DNA of 64,000 bases from Phycisphaera sp. (GCA_016125285.1 WGMA01000037.1:62001-126000), one strand, 5' to 3'. Shown: positions 50,614-61,120, counted from the first letter of the stretch. A program made the numbers and translations. The notes: generated from the sequence alone by a model not told the origin.

Positions 50614-51549
50614 ATGTGCATGTATGTCACACAATCACGACGACGGTTTCACAGTGGATTCACCATCCTCGAACTGCTGGTGGTCATGTTCATCATGGCT
50701 CTGCTGCTGTCGCTGCTGTTGCCGTCGATTTCGCGAGCCCGCGAGGCGGCGAACCGCACGATCTGTGGCACCAGCGAGTCAGGCATGTACAAGGCATTGA
50801 TGACTTACGCCTCGACGAACAGGGACAATTTTCCGCGATATGGCACCGATGGCTCTGACCAGACGGTGTTCGGGTTCGCCGGCATCGATCGACCGGAGAC
50901 GAGCCCTGACGCCCAGAGTCTCCGTGACAACCTCACCGCGGCGCTCTGGATGCTGGTGCGTGAGGTTCGTGCCGACACCGGTCAGTTCGTCTGTCCGTCG
51001 GCGCCCGTCGGGGTGCAAGACCCGTTGCGAGAGGTCGTCGGCAATGAATTTGGCAACCAGGGGGTCGCTGTTTCAAAGACCTGGGATTTCGCGTTTGCCC
51101 GAACGTTGAACTATTCCTTCGTCAACATGTATTGCCGCGGCGTCGGGGCCGGCTGGTCTTCGCTCGCGCGAGGCGACTGGGTATTCGCCGCGGACAACAA
51201 CAACGCAACGGAAGATCATCCCTTATCGCCTGGGTCCTTTCACACCAACAAGAAGGAAGACGGCGCCAACCCTGCGGTCATGTCGCAGGAGGAAAACAGC
51301 TATAACCATCGCGAGGGCGAAGGCCAGAACGTCATGTTCGGGGATGGGCACGTGGAATTTGTCACGGATCCGTTCCAAGGGCCTTCCAGCGACAACATCA
51401 TGGCGGTGGATACCGATTCCGATCCGTTCACCAATACGCCGGGGCCGCCAACTTTGATCAACAACGAAATCAATGGAGTCAACGAGAGCAAAGACGTGGT
51501 GCTGGTGCCGATTTCGGGCAACGGGGGCGTCAGTTTATCGGGCCTCTAG
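50614..51549 (+). CDS. Prepilin-like protein, EGEGQN-tail family
   Basis: The product is 311 aa. Class III prepilin signal (RFHSGFTILELLVVMFIMALLLSLLLPSI; cleavage Gly-Phe, Glu5). Family features: REAANRTICGTSESGMYKAL, a Cys pair (TICGT, QFVCPS), an AADNNNA segment, and the tail YNHREGEGQN followed by MFGDGHVEFVTDPFQGPS. This tail resembles the H-x9-DG motif of planctomycete prepilin-like proteins, with two more residues between His and Asp-Gly. ATG 50614 is supported by GGGAAAGGA 8 nt upstream. It is the most diverged of the three copies in this window. Confidence 0.88.
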   Translation: MCMYVTQSRRRFHSGFTILELLVVMFIMALLLSLLLPSISRAREAANRTICGTSESGMYKALMTYASTNRDNFPRYGTDGSDQTVFGFAGIDRPETSPDAQSLRDNLTAALWMLVREVRADTGQFVCPSAPVGVQDPLREVVGNEFGNQGVAVSKTWDFAFARTLNYSFVNMYCRGVGAGWSSLARGDWVFAADNNNATEDHPLSPGSFHTNKKEDGANPAVMSQEENSYNHREGEGQNVMFGDGHVEFVTDPFQGPSSDNIMAVDTDSDPFTNTPGPPTLINNEINGVNESKDVVLVPISGNGGVSLSGL

Positions 51550-51580
51550 CGGGCCGGCGGCGTCATAATGCCGCGCACAT

Positions 51581-51610
51581 TTGACAAGGCGTCTACACCG
51601 TGTCTATACT
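51581..51610 (+). promoter_or_regulatory. Strong promoter upstream of the second tandem prepilin gene
   Basis: Consensus TTGACA (51581-51586), 18-nt spacer, TATACT (51605-51610). Predicted transcription start near 51617, about 370 nt before the start codon. Confidence 0.75.
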
Positions 51611-51616
51611 TCCGAC

Positions 51617-51985
51617 GGTCGATGAATGGGACAGCAGCAGGAACTAAATCGCCATTATTCAAAACTTATGATTGCTGCAGTTCAATTCACCGCCACATGT
51701 GTTCGCTCGCCGAGGGGAAAGTAAGAGTTCTAGCGAGCGAACGGGGAGTTTGGCGGACACTTCCATGAGATACCTCACGGAGCGTGTCAAAAAACAAGTT
51801 GGTTGCGCTGCCTGTGTTAGGACAGGGGTGTTCATCGAGCCGGTTGCTTCGCTTCGCTGCCGTTAGTCCAAGCTCGAAATGGTCGGTGGTCGACCGTTTT
51901 TGAGATTCTGGCAGTGAACAAGCCGATCCGACGCACAGCAGCTTGGGTTTCCTCATCCTGTACCTTTCTACTAAGGAGTCTCCGA
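51617..51985 (+). ncRNA. Long structured leader RNA, possibly a separate small RNA
   Basis: No supported gene in this stretch. Stems seen: GCAGCA/TGCTGC (51634-51639, 51673-51678); CCGCCA/TGGCGG (51690-51695, 51751-51756) enclosing a perfect 10-bp stem GTTCGCTCGC/GCGAGCGAAC (51701-51710, 51733-51742); GACAC/GTGTC (51756-51760, 51784-51788) enclosing TCC-TGAG/CTCA-GGA; CCTGT/ACAGG (51811-51815, 51822-51826); TCGAGC/GCTCGA (51835-51840, 51872-51877); then a terminator-like hairpin at 51877-51901. It is either a 370-nt leader with attenuator or a small RNA of about 285 nt. No known RNA family was recognised. Confidence 0.55.
51877..51901 (+). terminator. Terminator or attenuator hairpin in the prepilin leader
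   Basis: GGTCG (51881-51885) pairs with CGACC (51891-51895) around GTGGT; with a U-G pair and three A-U pairs the stem reaches 9 bp, followed by the T-run ending at 51901. It lies 85 bases before the start codon, so it would stop transcription before the gene unless bypassed. Confidence 0.45.
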
Positions 51986-52936
51986 ATGAGACGCAAAGGC
52001 TTTACTCTGATCGAACTACTGGTGGTCGTTGCGATCATCGCTCTGCTGATCGGCATTCTGCTGCCGTCACTGAGCCGTGCTCGCGAAGTGGCCAACCGCA
52101 CGATCTGCTCCTCGAACCTCGCCGGCATCTACAAGGCGATGTACACCTATTCGACGACCAACAAGGACAAGTTCCCCAAGTGGCAGTCGGCGGGTACTGA
52201 CCAAAGCGCCACGGGCTTCTCGGACCTCGAAGACCGCGACGATCCGACCTCGACCATCACCGGTCGTGTGGTGACCGACAACGTTACCGCCGCGCTGTGG
52301 ATCCTCGTCCGTGACGGTTCCACGGGCGCCAAGAGCTACGTCTGCCCGTCGGACAAGGGTTCGGATCCCGATCCGCTGACTCAGTTCACGGCTGGCGACC
52401 CCGCCGCGTTCAACGACACGGCGTCGACGCTTGAGAACACCTACGACTTCGGTGGTCTCGACAACCTCAGCTACTCCGTGATCAACATGTACGACAACAT
52501 CGAGCGCGGTCAGTGGGACGCCGATGTGAACCCCGCCTGGATTCTGATGAGCGATGACAACAACGCCTATCAGTCTGGGCCGGTTGACATGACCGACTTC
52601 CACCTGCGCATCAAGTCCGACACATGGGACGTTGAGGACCTCAAGTACGGCGAGAACAGCCAGAACCACTCCGAGGGTGAAGGCCAGAACTTCCTCTTCG
52701 GCGACAGCCACGTCTCGTTCACCAACGATCCCTTCCAGGGCCCGTCGAACGACAACGCCATGGCTTGGGACTCCGACTCGACGAACACGACCGAGGTCGC
52801 TGCGCCCGGCACGCTCTCGAACCAGCTGATCTACTCGGGTAACCGTAAGCAGGACGTCTTCCTGCTCCCGGTCACTGGTGGCGATTCGGACGAGAACCTC
52901 TCGAATACCGATCCGGCAATCTTCGTCGGTAGCTAA
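51986..52936 (+). CDS. Prepilin-like protein, EGEGQN-tail family (probably abundant)
   Basis: The product is 316 aa. Classical class III signal (MRRKGFTLIELLVVVAIIALLIGILLPSL, cleavage Gly-Phe, Glu5), Cys pair (TICSS, SYVCPS), PAWILMSDDNNA, and the tail GENSQNHSEGEGQN followed by LFGDSHVSFTNDPFQGPS. A strong AAGGAG lies 7 nt before ATG 51986, the promoter at 51581 is near consensus, and codons such as CGT, GGT and GTT are more frequent than in most neighbours, all suggesting high expression. A strong terminator follows. It could be a major surface fibre or matrix protein; the precise role is unknown. Confidence 0.92.
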   Translation: MRRKGFTLIELLVVVAIIALLIGILLPSLSRAREVANRTICSSNLAGIYKAMYTYSTTNKDKFPKWQSAGTDQSATGFSDLEDRDDPTSTITGRVVTDNVTAALWILVRDGSTGAKSYVCPSDKGSDPDPLTQFTAGDPAAFNDTASTLENTYDFGGLDNLSYSVINMYDNIERGQWDADVNPAWILMSDDNNAYQSGPVDMTDFHLRIKSDTWDVEDLKYGENSQNHSEGEGQNFLFGDSHVSFTNDPFQGPSNDNAMAWDSDSTNTTEVAAPGTLSNQLIYSGNRKQDVFLLPVTGGDSDENLSNTDPAIFVGS

Positions 52937-52974
52937 TCGACCCAGTCGATTGGTGAGAATCGAGCCCTCTTGAC

Positions 52975-53010
52975 GGGGCCGGTCGCACGCGACCGGCCCC
53001 TTTCATTTTG
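52975..53010 (+). terminator. Strong rho-independent terminator after prepilin gene
   Basis: GGGGCCGGTCG (52975-52985) pairs perfectly with CGACCGGCCCC (52990-53000), 4-nt loop, then TTTCATTTTG. Confidence 0.92.
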
Positions 53011-53062
53011 TATGCCCGTCGTCGTTCATCGCGGTGTCTGAGAACGCCGGGGTCGTTCCCGA

Positions 53063-53068
53063 TACAAT
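53063..53068 (+). promoter_or_regulatory. -10 box of the TMTC-like gene
   Basis: TACAAT lies 14 nt before GTG 53083; no clear -35 element. Transcription would begin near 53075, leaving a very short leader. Confidence 0.35.
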
Positions 53069-53082
53069 CACGCACCGGCTGA

Positions 53083-55349
53083 GTGAACATGCCCAAGCGT
53101 TTGCAGGAATCCCGTGACCTTCGCCAGTGGCTGGCTCGACCCGCCGTAGCCGCAGCCACCTGCGCCGTCGTCGCGTTGATCCTCTATGGACCGGCGATCT
53201 TTCACGAGTTCACCTATGACGACGTCAGCATCGTCGCCAACGACACGCGGCTGGATGAACCGCTGTTCGGGCTCGAGGTCTGGGTGAGTCCGTGGTGGAA
53301 GAACGGTTCGGCGATGATGGAATCGCGGCCGTTGGTCACCTTCACGTTCTGGCTCCAGTCGCAGATCCACGGCAAGATCCCGATGCCGTTCATGGCCGTG
53401 AATATCGTCCTGTTTGCGATCCTTTCCGCACAGGTCGCGCTGTTGTCCTGGCGTTGGATCGGTCACGCCTGGGGCGGGTGGGCCGCCGGGCTGTTGTTTG
53501 CCGCGCATCCGATCCACGTGGAGGTCGTCGCCAATGTGGTTGGGCGAGCCGAGACGCTCTCGGCGATCTTTGTCGTCCTGGCGATGCAACTCTGGTTGCG
53601 ATGGAGGGACAATCTGACGAATCGTCGAGCGGTGCTCATCGGCGTCACGATCCTGCTCGCCGGTCTCAGCAAGGAGAGCGGCTACCTGGTCGCACCGATG
53701 CTGGGCGTGATCGAAATCGCCTGGCGCCGCAAAGAGCATCGGCCGATACTCGACAAGCCCATTCCCTGGAACTTCGTCGTCGTCGTGATGATCGTGGCGG
53801 GGCTGGCGATTACCCAGCGCACGGTCATGAGGGACATTGGTGGGGCGAACCACAGAATCGTGATGGTCAGCGACATCGACAATCCGCTGATGACCGCCAG
53901 CGCCACCGAGCGGATCTGCACGCCGGTCAAGGTCGTCGGTCAGATCGGGCGGCTGATACTCATGCCCGTCGATGTGGATCGAACGGAGCCGCTCCCTCAA
54001 GACGATCCGGCGCTGGAGCATCCCGGTGCACGCGCCGCCGCGAAGGCCATGTCGCCGAACACGTGGCGGTTCTGGGATTGGCGATGGTACAGCGCGCAGT
54101 CGCCCGACTACTCGCCGCGCATGCTGATGCCTACAAACCATCTGGGCGAGCCACTGTCGCTGCTGGGCTTGGCGTGTCTGCTCGTTTGGGGTGGGCTGAC
54201 GATCTGGACCTGGCGGAAGCGGAGCCCGATTCTCGGCGCGCTACTGGCGATGCCCATCGCATGGGCGATCCCATCGAACACGTTCCTGCTCATCGGCACG
54301 ATCTTTGGCGAGCGACTCACAACCCAGCTGACTCTGTTCCTTCCGATTGCGATCGTTGGGCTGATCCCCTTCGATCGCCTGACGCGGCGAGGCGTCTGGG
54401 CCGCGGCCGTCGGCTTGGCGATCGTGGTCTGGGGCCTGGGGGTTGCGACCCAGAACTATCGCTCGGTGTGGAGCGCCGGCGACAACCTGAACGTGTACAT
54501 GGTCAACCGCCACCCGCTCAGCGGGCGCTTTCAGGCGTTCATGGCGAGGCGGCTCATGGCGTTCGGTCTGGCGATTCCCGAGAAGCGGAAGGACTTCTTC
54601 GAGTACGCAGAATACCACGCCGACCTCGCCGACGAATACTGGCCGCGGCAGGCGATCGCCAACATGGTGCGCGGGGTGATCGCGTACGAACGCGGCGACC
54701 TGGTGACGGCGAAGAAACTGCTCACGCTCGCGGCGCAGTGGGACTCGTCGCTCGGGCTGGCCGAAGAGTATCTGGCGAAGATTGAGGGAGGGCCGACGCT
54801 TGAGGAATTGAAGAAGAGGCGGGCGCAGCTCGAGGCTCAACTCGAGAAGGATCCGGACAATCGACAGGACAAGCGAGCCTTGGCGATGGTGCTTGTTAAG
54901 TTGAAGAAGCCGGGGGGCGCCATCAAGTACTTTGAGGAACTCTGCACGCCGGAATCTGACGACGTCGAACTGCTGGCCGCGTACGCGGACGCGCTGTTGT
55001 TGCTGAACCGCTTCGGAAGCGCCGCCGACATCTACGTCCACCGCATCCGGTTGGAGCCGGGTCGTTGGGATTTGTATTCCGACGGCGCGATCGTCGCGAC
55101 ATATGCGGGAGGGACGCACCTGAAGATCGCCAAGCAGTGGGCGGAGGAGGCCGTGCGGTTGAATCCGGACGCCCCCGAGGCGTGGATGGCGCTCGGGCAA
55201 TGGTATCAAACGAGTGGAGATCCGACGTCGGCCGAGAAATACTACCGAGAGGGGATCCGTCGCGCTCCGCCCGATGATCCCAAACGCTCGCACTACCAGC
55301 TGATGCTCGAACGATTGCTTTCCACCGATAAGACACGAACCAAGGCTCC

Positions 55350-55353
<4 letters not shown>
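53083..55353 (+). CDS. TMTC-like GT-C glycosyltransferase with C-terminal TPR repeats
   Basis: The product is 756 aa. The N-terminal half has about ten membrane segments and GT-C features: FTYDDVSIVAND (Asp pair in the first luminal loop), SRPLVTFTFWLQ, and AAHPIHVEVVANVVGRAETLSA, the hallmark of TMTC-type O-mannosyltransferases, followed by LSKESGYLVAP. Residues 510-740 are TPR repeats (AQLEKDPDNRQDKRALAMVLVKL in pieces; AVRLNPDAPEAWMALGQWYQTSGDP). In eukaryotes TMTC proteins O-mannosylate extracellular domains from dolichyl-phosphate mannose; a bacterial member probably uses a polyprenyl-phosphate sugar. GTG 53083 or ATG 53089 may be the start. Its stop overlaps the HtrA start (ATGA). Confidence 0.85.
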
Positions 55354-56750
<1,397 letters not shown>

Positions 56751-56786
56751 GCGGCGAAACCAACCTGGAAATGCTGCAGTCGGGGC

Positions 56787-57170
56787 TCAGCTCGACGGGT
56801 ACTTCTTCTCGTACGCGTCGGCGTCCATGAGCTTGTCCAGCTGAGACGCGTCGGACATCTCGATCTTCACGAGCCAGCCTGTACCGAACGGGTCGTCGTT
56901 GAGCAGGCCGGGATTGTCGGCAAGCGCCTCGTTGATCTCAATGATCTTGCCGGACACGCCGGGGTAGATGTCGCTCGTGGCTTTGACGGATTCGATCTCA
57001 CCCATCGACTCGCCGGCGCTGACGTCGGCGCCGACGCTCGGCAACTCGACGTAGGTCACGTCGGTCAGCTCGTCGACGGCGTAGCGGGTGATGCCGATGG
57101 TCACGACGTTGCCCTCGGGGCGGTGCCATTCGTGCGAATCGAGGTAGCGGCATTCAGACGGTGCGGACAT
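56787..57170 (-). CDS. gcvH: Glycine cleavage system H protein
   Basis: The product is 127 aa, full length. It carries the methylamine group of glycine on a lipoyl arm between the P, T and L proteins. Lipoyl-lysine is Lys63 in GEIESVKATSDIY; the fold markers HEWHRPEGN, VGITRYA-type strand, and NDDPFGTGWLVKI are present. No gcvT or gcvP gene is in the window, so the H protein is encoded apart from the rest or also serves in lipoate transfer. The GT2 gene upstream on the same strand ends 36 nt away. Confidence 0.97.
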   Translation of the reverse strand: MSAPSECRYLDSHEWHRPEGNVVTIGITRYAVDELTDVTYVELPSVGADVSAGESMGEIESVKATSDIYPGVSGKIIEINEALADNPGLLNDDPFGTGWLVKIEMSDASQLDKLMDADAYEKKYPSS

Positions 57171-57205
57171 GCGTGTAAGCTCCTTCCGTGATCGGAGCCG
57201 TCATC

Positions 57206-58768
57206 TTAGGGCATCTCCGCCGCCGGGCAAGGGGCCGTTGCGCGGCGTGTCGATCGGCTACCCGCCGCGCATCCGACGCCCACCCAGCCGTAGCCCGCGG
57301 CGATGATCGCCATGAACGGGATCGACCAGATCGTCGATGCCGACCCGGCCGACACGGCGATCGTCGCGAGTGTGTAGAGGCACATCGTCGTCGCGCCCGC
57401 GGCGGTCCACACGCGTGTCGGCGCGCGGTCGACGTTTGCTCGCACCGCCCACGAAGCATCGCCGTCGATCGCGCGGTACTTGGGCGTCCGTTCGAACACA
57501 CGGGCGCGACCCGCTATCGCGGCGAGAACGCCCACCGTGTTCGACACGCTCAGCCCGACGCCCAGCGCCATCACGGCGGGGATGCGCCGGAGGATCACCG
57601 TCCAACGATGGCCCGCCGTCCGCATCGCCGCTCCGTAGTGCAGTACGATGGAGAGCGTCGCGGTGATAAACAGGCCAAGCGAGATGCCGGTCGCGGCTCG
57701 TGTGCTGCCGGTCAACTCCACGTGCATGCCGACCACGGGCAGCATGATGAGCGTGATCGCCACGATCACCGGATAAATGAGCGGATGCGTCAGATGAAAG
57801 GCCGCCTCGACGCGCGTCCGCAGCGGCAGGTCGCTACGGCCGAGGATGTTCAAAAGGTGTTTCTGCGCGTTCTGCAGCGCGCCGGTGGTCCAGCGTCGCT
57901 GCTGTGCAACCACCGCGCCGAGGTGTGGCGGCAACTCGGCGGGGCAGGTGACGTCGGGGCGGTAGACGGCGCGCCAGCCGCGCAGCTGCGCCCGGTAGCT
58001 GAGGTCCATATCCTCGGTGAGCGTGTCCGCGGACCATCCCCCGGCGTCGTCGATCGCCGCGCGGCGCCACACGCCCGCCGTGCCGTTGAAACCCGTCATC
58101 CGGCCGGCGAAGTTCCGCGCCGTCTGCTCGACGATGAAGTGTCCGTCGAGCAGCGCCGCCTCCACGCGTGTCAGCGCCGACGCGTCGGCGTTGAGATGAG
58201 CCCACCGGGCCTGGACAACGCCGACATGCTCGTCCGTGAAGTGGTCCACCAGACAGCGGAGAAAGTTACGTGGCGGGATGAAGTCGGCGTCGAAGATCGC
58301 GATCAGTTCGCCGCTGGCCGTGTCCAACCCGTTGGCCAGCGCACCGGCCTTGAAGCCGCTGCGGTCGTCGCGGTGAAGACACGTCACGTTGCGCCCGGCT
58401 TCGCGCAAGCGACGACAGGTCCGCCGAGCGATCTCCGTCGTCGCGTCGGTCGAGTCGTCGAGCACCTGGATCTGCAGCCGATCGGCGGGGTAGTCGATCT
58501 CGCACGCCGCGACGATGACCCGCTCGGCCACGTGCGGCTCGTTGTACATCGGCAACTGAACGGTCACAGTGGGCAACTCGCCCTCGGCAAACGGTCGGTC
58601 CGGCGTTGGCACGCATCGCTTCACACGCCACCATGTCGCCAGCACGCTCAGGCGATGGAGGCCATAGATGGCGATCACCGTGAGCAACGTCGCGTAGAAG
58701 ATTGCAACGGGAACGCGCACCCATTCGGCGATCGCGGCGGCGTCGATTTGTGCAAAGGTGGTCATCAC
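57206..58768 (-). CDS. Processive family 2 glycosyltransferase (cellulose-synthase-like)
   Basis: The product is 520 aa. One N-terminal membrane segment (VAIFYATLLTVIAIYGLHRL), a GT2 catalytic domain with VQLPMYNEP, the LDDSTD Asp, DADF (DxD), TEDMDLSYR (TED) and QQRRWTTGALQ (QxxRW), then four or five C-terminal membrane segments. The D, DxD, TED, QxxRW series marks processive enzymes that polymerise and export a beta-linked glycan across the inner membrane. Product could be cellulose, glucomannan or a similar polymer; no PilZ domain or accessory subunit is seen. ATG 58768 or 58765 are both possible. Confidence 0.92.
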   Translation of the reverse strand: MMTTFAQIDAAAIAEWVRVPVAIFYATLLTVIAIYGLHRLSVLATWWRVKRCVPTPDRPFAEGELPTVTVQLPMYNEPHVAERVIVAACEIDYPADRLQIQVLDDSTDATTEIARRTCRRLREAGRNVTCLHRDDRSGFKAGALANGLDTASGELIAIFDADFIPPRNFLRCLVDHFTDEHVGVVQARWAHLNADASALTRVEAALLDGHFIVEQTARNFAGRMTGFNGTAGVWRRAAIDDAGGWSADTLTEDMDLSYRAQLRGWRAVYRPDVTCPAELPPHLGAVVAQQRRWTTGALQNAQKHLLNILGRSDLPLRTRVEAAFHLTHPLIYPVIVAITLIMLPVVGMHVELTGSTRAATGISLGLFITATLSIVLHYGAAMRTAGHRWTVILRRIPAVMALGVGLSVSNTVGVLAAIAGRARVFERTPKYRAIDGDASWAVRANVDRAPTRVWTAAGATTMCLYTLATIAVSAGSASTIWSIPFMAIIAAGYGWVGVGCAAGSRSTRRATAPCPAAEMP

Positions 58769-58876
58769 GTTGCGTGATTGTATCGGTGTCTGCGGCGGGG
58801 CGTTTGGATCAGCACGCTTGTGGGCGACACCCGTGCTGTACCCGTCCGCCCGCTCGGGCTATCCTGTTGCCCAGCC

Positions 58877-59602
58877 ATGCATAGCAACCACAAGCAGCCA
58901 GATCAGCGGATCGTGACGATCGACGGCCCGGCCGGTGCGGGCAAGAGCAGCGTGTCACGCGAGGTGGCGCATCGGCTCGGGCTCGACTTCCTCGACACCG
59001 GCGCCATGTACCGCGCCGTGGCGGTTGCGGCGCTGAGCGCCGGGCTCGACACCGCGGACACCGACGCCGTGGGCGAGTTGGCCGAGGGGCTCGAGGTCCG
59101 TTTCGACTGGACAACCGATCCGCCGCGCATGCTCGTCGATGGCCTGGATGTCACCGATCGTCTGCGTGACGCTGATACGACCGCCGCGGTGAGCGACATC
59201 GCGTGCAACAGCCGCGTGCGCCGCGTGCTTGTCGAAGCGCAGCGGCGCATCGGTCGCGAGCACCCGAACCTGCTGACCGAGGGCCGCGACCAGGGCTCGG
59301 TGGTGTTCACGGATGCGGCGGTCAAGTTCTACCTCGACGCAACGCCCGAAGAGCGGGCGCGCCGGCGGACGCGGCAGTTGCAGGACGCGGGTAAGGAGGC
59401 CGACGAGCAGCAGATCCTCGACGCAATCATCCGGCGCGACGAACGCGATCGCAGCCGCGAGGACGGCCCGCTCGTGTGCCCCGACGGCGCGATCGTCGTC
59501 GACACGTCGGACATGACGCAGCAACAGGTTGTCGAACTGCTGACGGCGAAGGTCCAGGTGGAGTTCGCGGCCCGCGCCCAGGCTGCGGGTGACACGCCAT
59601 GA
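58877..59602 (+). CDS. cmk: Cytidylate kinase
   Basis: The product is 241 aa. It phosphorylates CMP and dCMP with ATP. P-loop GPAGAGKSS (residues 17-25), LDTGAMYRAVA, TEGRDQGSVVFTDAAVKFYLDA, RDERDRSREDGPL and the C-terminal ...IVVDTSDMT are all diagnostic. Start ATG 58877 is 16 residues before the P-loop; no clear ribosome site, and TATCCT (58860-58865) may be a -10 box, implying a short leader. It overlaps plsC by 4 nt (ATGA), a common cmk neighbour. Confidence 0.96.
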   Translation: MHSNHKQPDQRIVTIDGPAGAGKSSVSREVAHRLGLDFLDTGAMYRAVAVAALSAGLDTADTDAVGELAEGLEVRFDWTTDPPRMLVDGLDVTDRLRDADTTAAVSDIACNSRVRRVLVEAQRRIGREHPNLLTEGRDQGSVVFTDAAVKFYLDATPEERARRRTRQLQDAGKEADEQQILDAIIRRDERDRSREDGPLVCPDGAIVVDTSDMTQQQVVELLTAKVQVEFAARAQAAGDTP

Positions 59603-60363
59603 GTTGGTTCGCCACGCTGCGAAGCCGAAATCCCGGGTATCCGCTGCCGCACCTGCTGTGGTGGGAGTTTATGCGGCTAATGGTGTGGTGCGTGCTGACG
59701 TTGTTTTATCGTCACCGGTGGTGGGGTGAGCACAACGTGCCATCGAACGGCCACGTGCTGCTCGTGTGCAATCATCAATCGTTCCTCGACCTGGTCGTCA
59801 TCGGCGTCGGGCTCCCGCGACACTTTCACTCGATGGCGCGCTCGACGCTGTTCCGCGGGCGCTTCTTTACGTGGCTCATCCGCTCGCTCAACGCGTTCTC
59901 GGTCGACCAGAGCCGCGGCGACACGAAAGCGATCCGCACGGCGTTGGAGAAGCTCGACAGCGGGCATCTGCTGCTGGTGTTTCCCGAGGGAACGCGGTCG
60001 TCGGACGGCGCGTTGCATCGCTTCCGCGACGGAGCGCTGCTGCTGGTGCGGCGTGCGAAGTGTCCGGTGGTGCCGATGGCCGTTGAAGGCGTATTCGACG
60101 TCTGGCCCGTACACGGCAAGCCGAAGCTCCGGGGGCACACCGCCGCGATGTACGGCACGCCGATCCCCGCCGAGGAACTGCTGGCGATGAAGCCCGCGGA
60201 GGCCCGCGCGCGGATCGAGGCCGAGGTCGAGGCGCTGCGTCTGAAACTCCGCGCCGCGCTGCGGCATCAGACAAACGGACGCTATCCGCAGCGCGGCCCG
60301 GGCGATCACCCGGCCGAATTCGTGGCCGGCGTCTCTGCCGACCCGATCCTCGCGACGGAGTGA
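59599..60363 (+). CDS. plsC: 1-acyl-sn-glycerol-3-phosphate acyltransferase
   Basis: The product is 254 aa. It acylates lysophosphatidic acid to phosphatidic acid at the inner membrane. Hx4D motif NHQSFLD (His59, Asp64), the FPEGTRS motif near 129-134 and an N-terminal membrane helix (FMRLMVWCVLTLFY) are present; the basic C-terminus may bind the membrane surface. Start ATG 59599 overlaps the cmk stop. The thioredoxin-like gene follows after 3 nt, so cmk, plsC and the next gene form one operon. Confidence 0.93.
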   Translation: MSWFATLRSRNPGYPLPHLLWWEFMRLMVWCVLTLFYRHRWWGEHNVPSNGHVLLVCNHQSFLDLVVIGVGLPRHFHSMARSTLFRGRFFTWLIRSLNAFSVDQSRGDTKAIRTALEKLDSGHLLLVFPEGTRSSDGALHRFRDGALLLVRRAKCPVVPMAVEGVFDVWPVHGKPKLRGHTAAMYGTPIPAEELLAMKPAEARARIEAEVEALRLKLRAALRHQTNGRYPQRGPGDHPAEFVAGVSADPILATE

Positions 60364-60366
60364 CCC

Positions 60367-60963
60367 ATGTCCAACCCTGACTACTTCGACAAACGCGCCG
60401 ATCTCTGGCGCCGCGCGTTTACCGCTGCGCTCGACTACGACGCGTATCTCGCCGACAGCCCCGCGGATAAGGCGCAACGCTGGCGCGACCGCGCCGCGGA
60501 GATCCCCGCGCTGACGGCCGAGCAGGCCACCCGCGTGCAGGGATACCGGCGCAAGCTGAACGTCCTGGTCTACTCGGGTGTGTGGTGCGGCGACTGCGTC
60601 CGGCAGGGGCCCATGATCAAGGCGATCGCCGACGCTGCGGGCGACGGAGTGACGCTGCGTGTGATCGACCGCGACGCGGACGCGGAGTTGCGTGACGAGC
60701 TGCGGCTCGTCGGGGCCATGCGCGTGCCGGTCGTGGTGTTTCTCACCGAGGATTTCTGGGAGGTCGGACGCTTCGGCGATCGCGGCCTGACCATCTACCG
60801 ACTCAAGGCCCAGCGTGAAGTCGGCGCGACCTGCGCGACCGGGTTGATCGCGGAACCCGCCGAGCAACTCGCCGCCGAGCAGGGCGAGTGGGTCGATATC
60901 TTCGAACGCATGCTGTTGATGGCTCGCCTGTCGCCGCCGTTGCGTCAGCGTCACGGCGACTGA
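60367..60963 (+). CDS. Thioredoxin-fold protein with CGDC site
   Basis: The product is 198 aa, cytoplasmic (no signal peptide). Residues 65-140 follow a thioredoxin fold: VLVYSGVWCGDCVRQGPM with Cys74 and Cys77, a middle strand TLRVIDRDAD, and cis-Pro in MRVPVVVFL. The N-terminal 60 residues are helical and extra; the CGDC (rather than CGPC) dipeptide and the following acidic segment resemble YbbN- or DUF-like thioredoxins found in other planctomycetes. Probably a thiol-disulfide reductase; partner unknown. It ends the cmk-plsC operon. Confidence 0.85.
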   Translation: MSNPDYFDKRADLWRRAFTAALDYDAYLADSPADKAQRWRDRAAEIPALTAEQATRVQGYRRKLNVLVYSGVWCGDCVRQGPMIKAIADAAGDGVTLRVIDRDADAELRDELRLVGAMRVPVVVFLTEDFWEVGRFGDRGLTIYRLKAQREVGATCATGLIAEPAEQLAAEQGEWVDIFERMLLMARLSPPLRQRHGD

Positions 60964-61120
60964 TCCGCGGGGCCGAGTCTCAAGCCGACCGCGGCGCCGG
61001 TGCGTCGGCGTGGTAGTTTACGGGCGTATATGCCGGCATATCCGCTCTGCGCGGGGTTGTCTGTAGCCGGGGCGTCCACCCCGTGCCTTTCGCGGGTCGA
61101 GCCGATATGATGTGCCGCCT

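Noticed and set aside
51617-51901. Match to a known structured RNA (RNase P, tmRNA, SRP or 6S RNA)
   Set aside because: The hallmark sequences of those RNAs were looked for and not found; left as an unassigned structured RNA.
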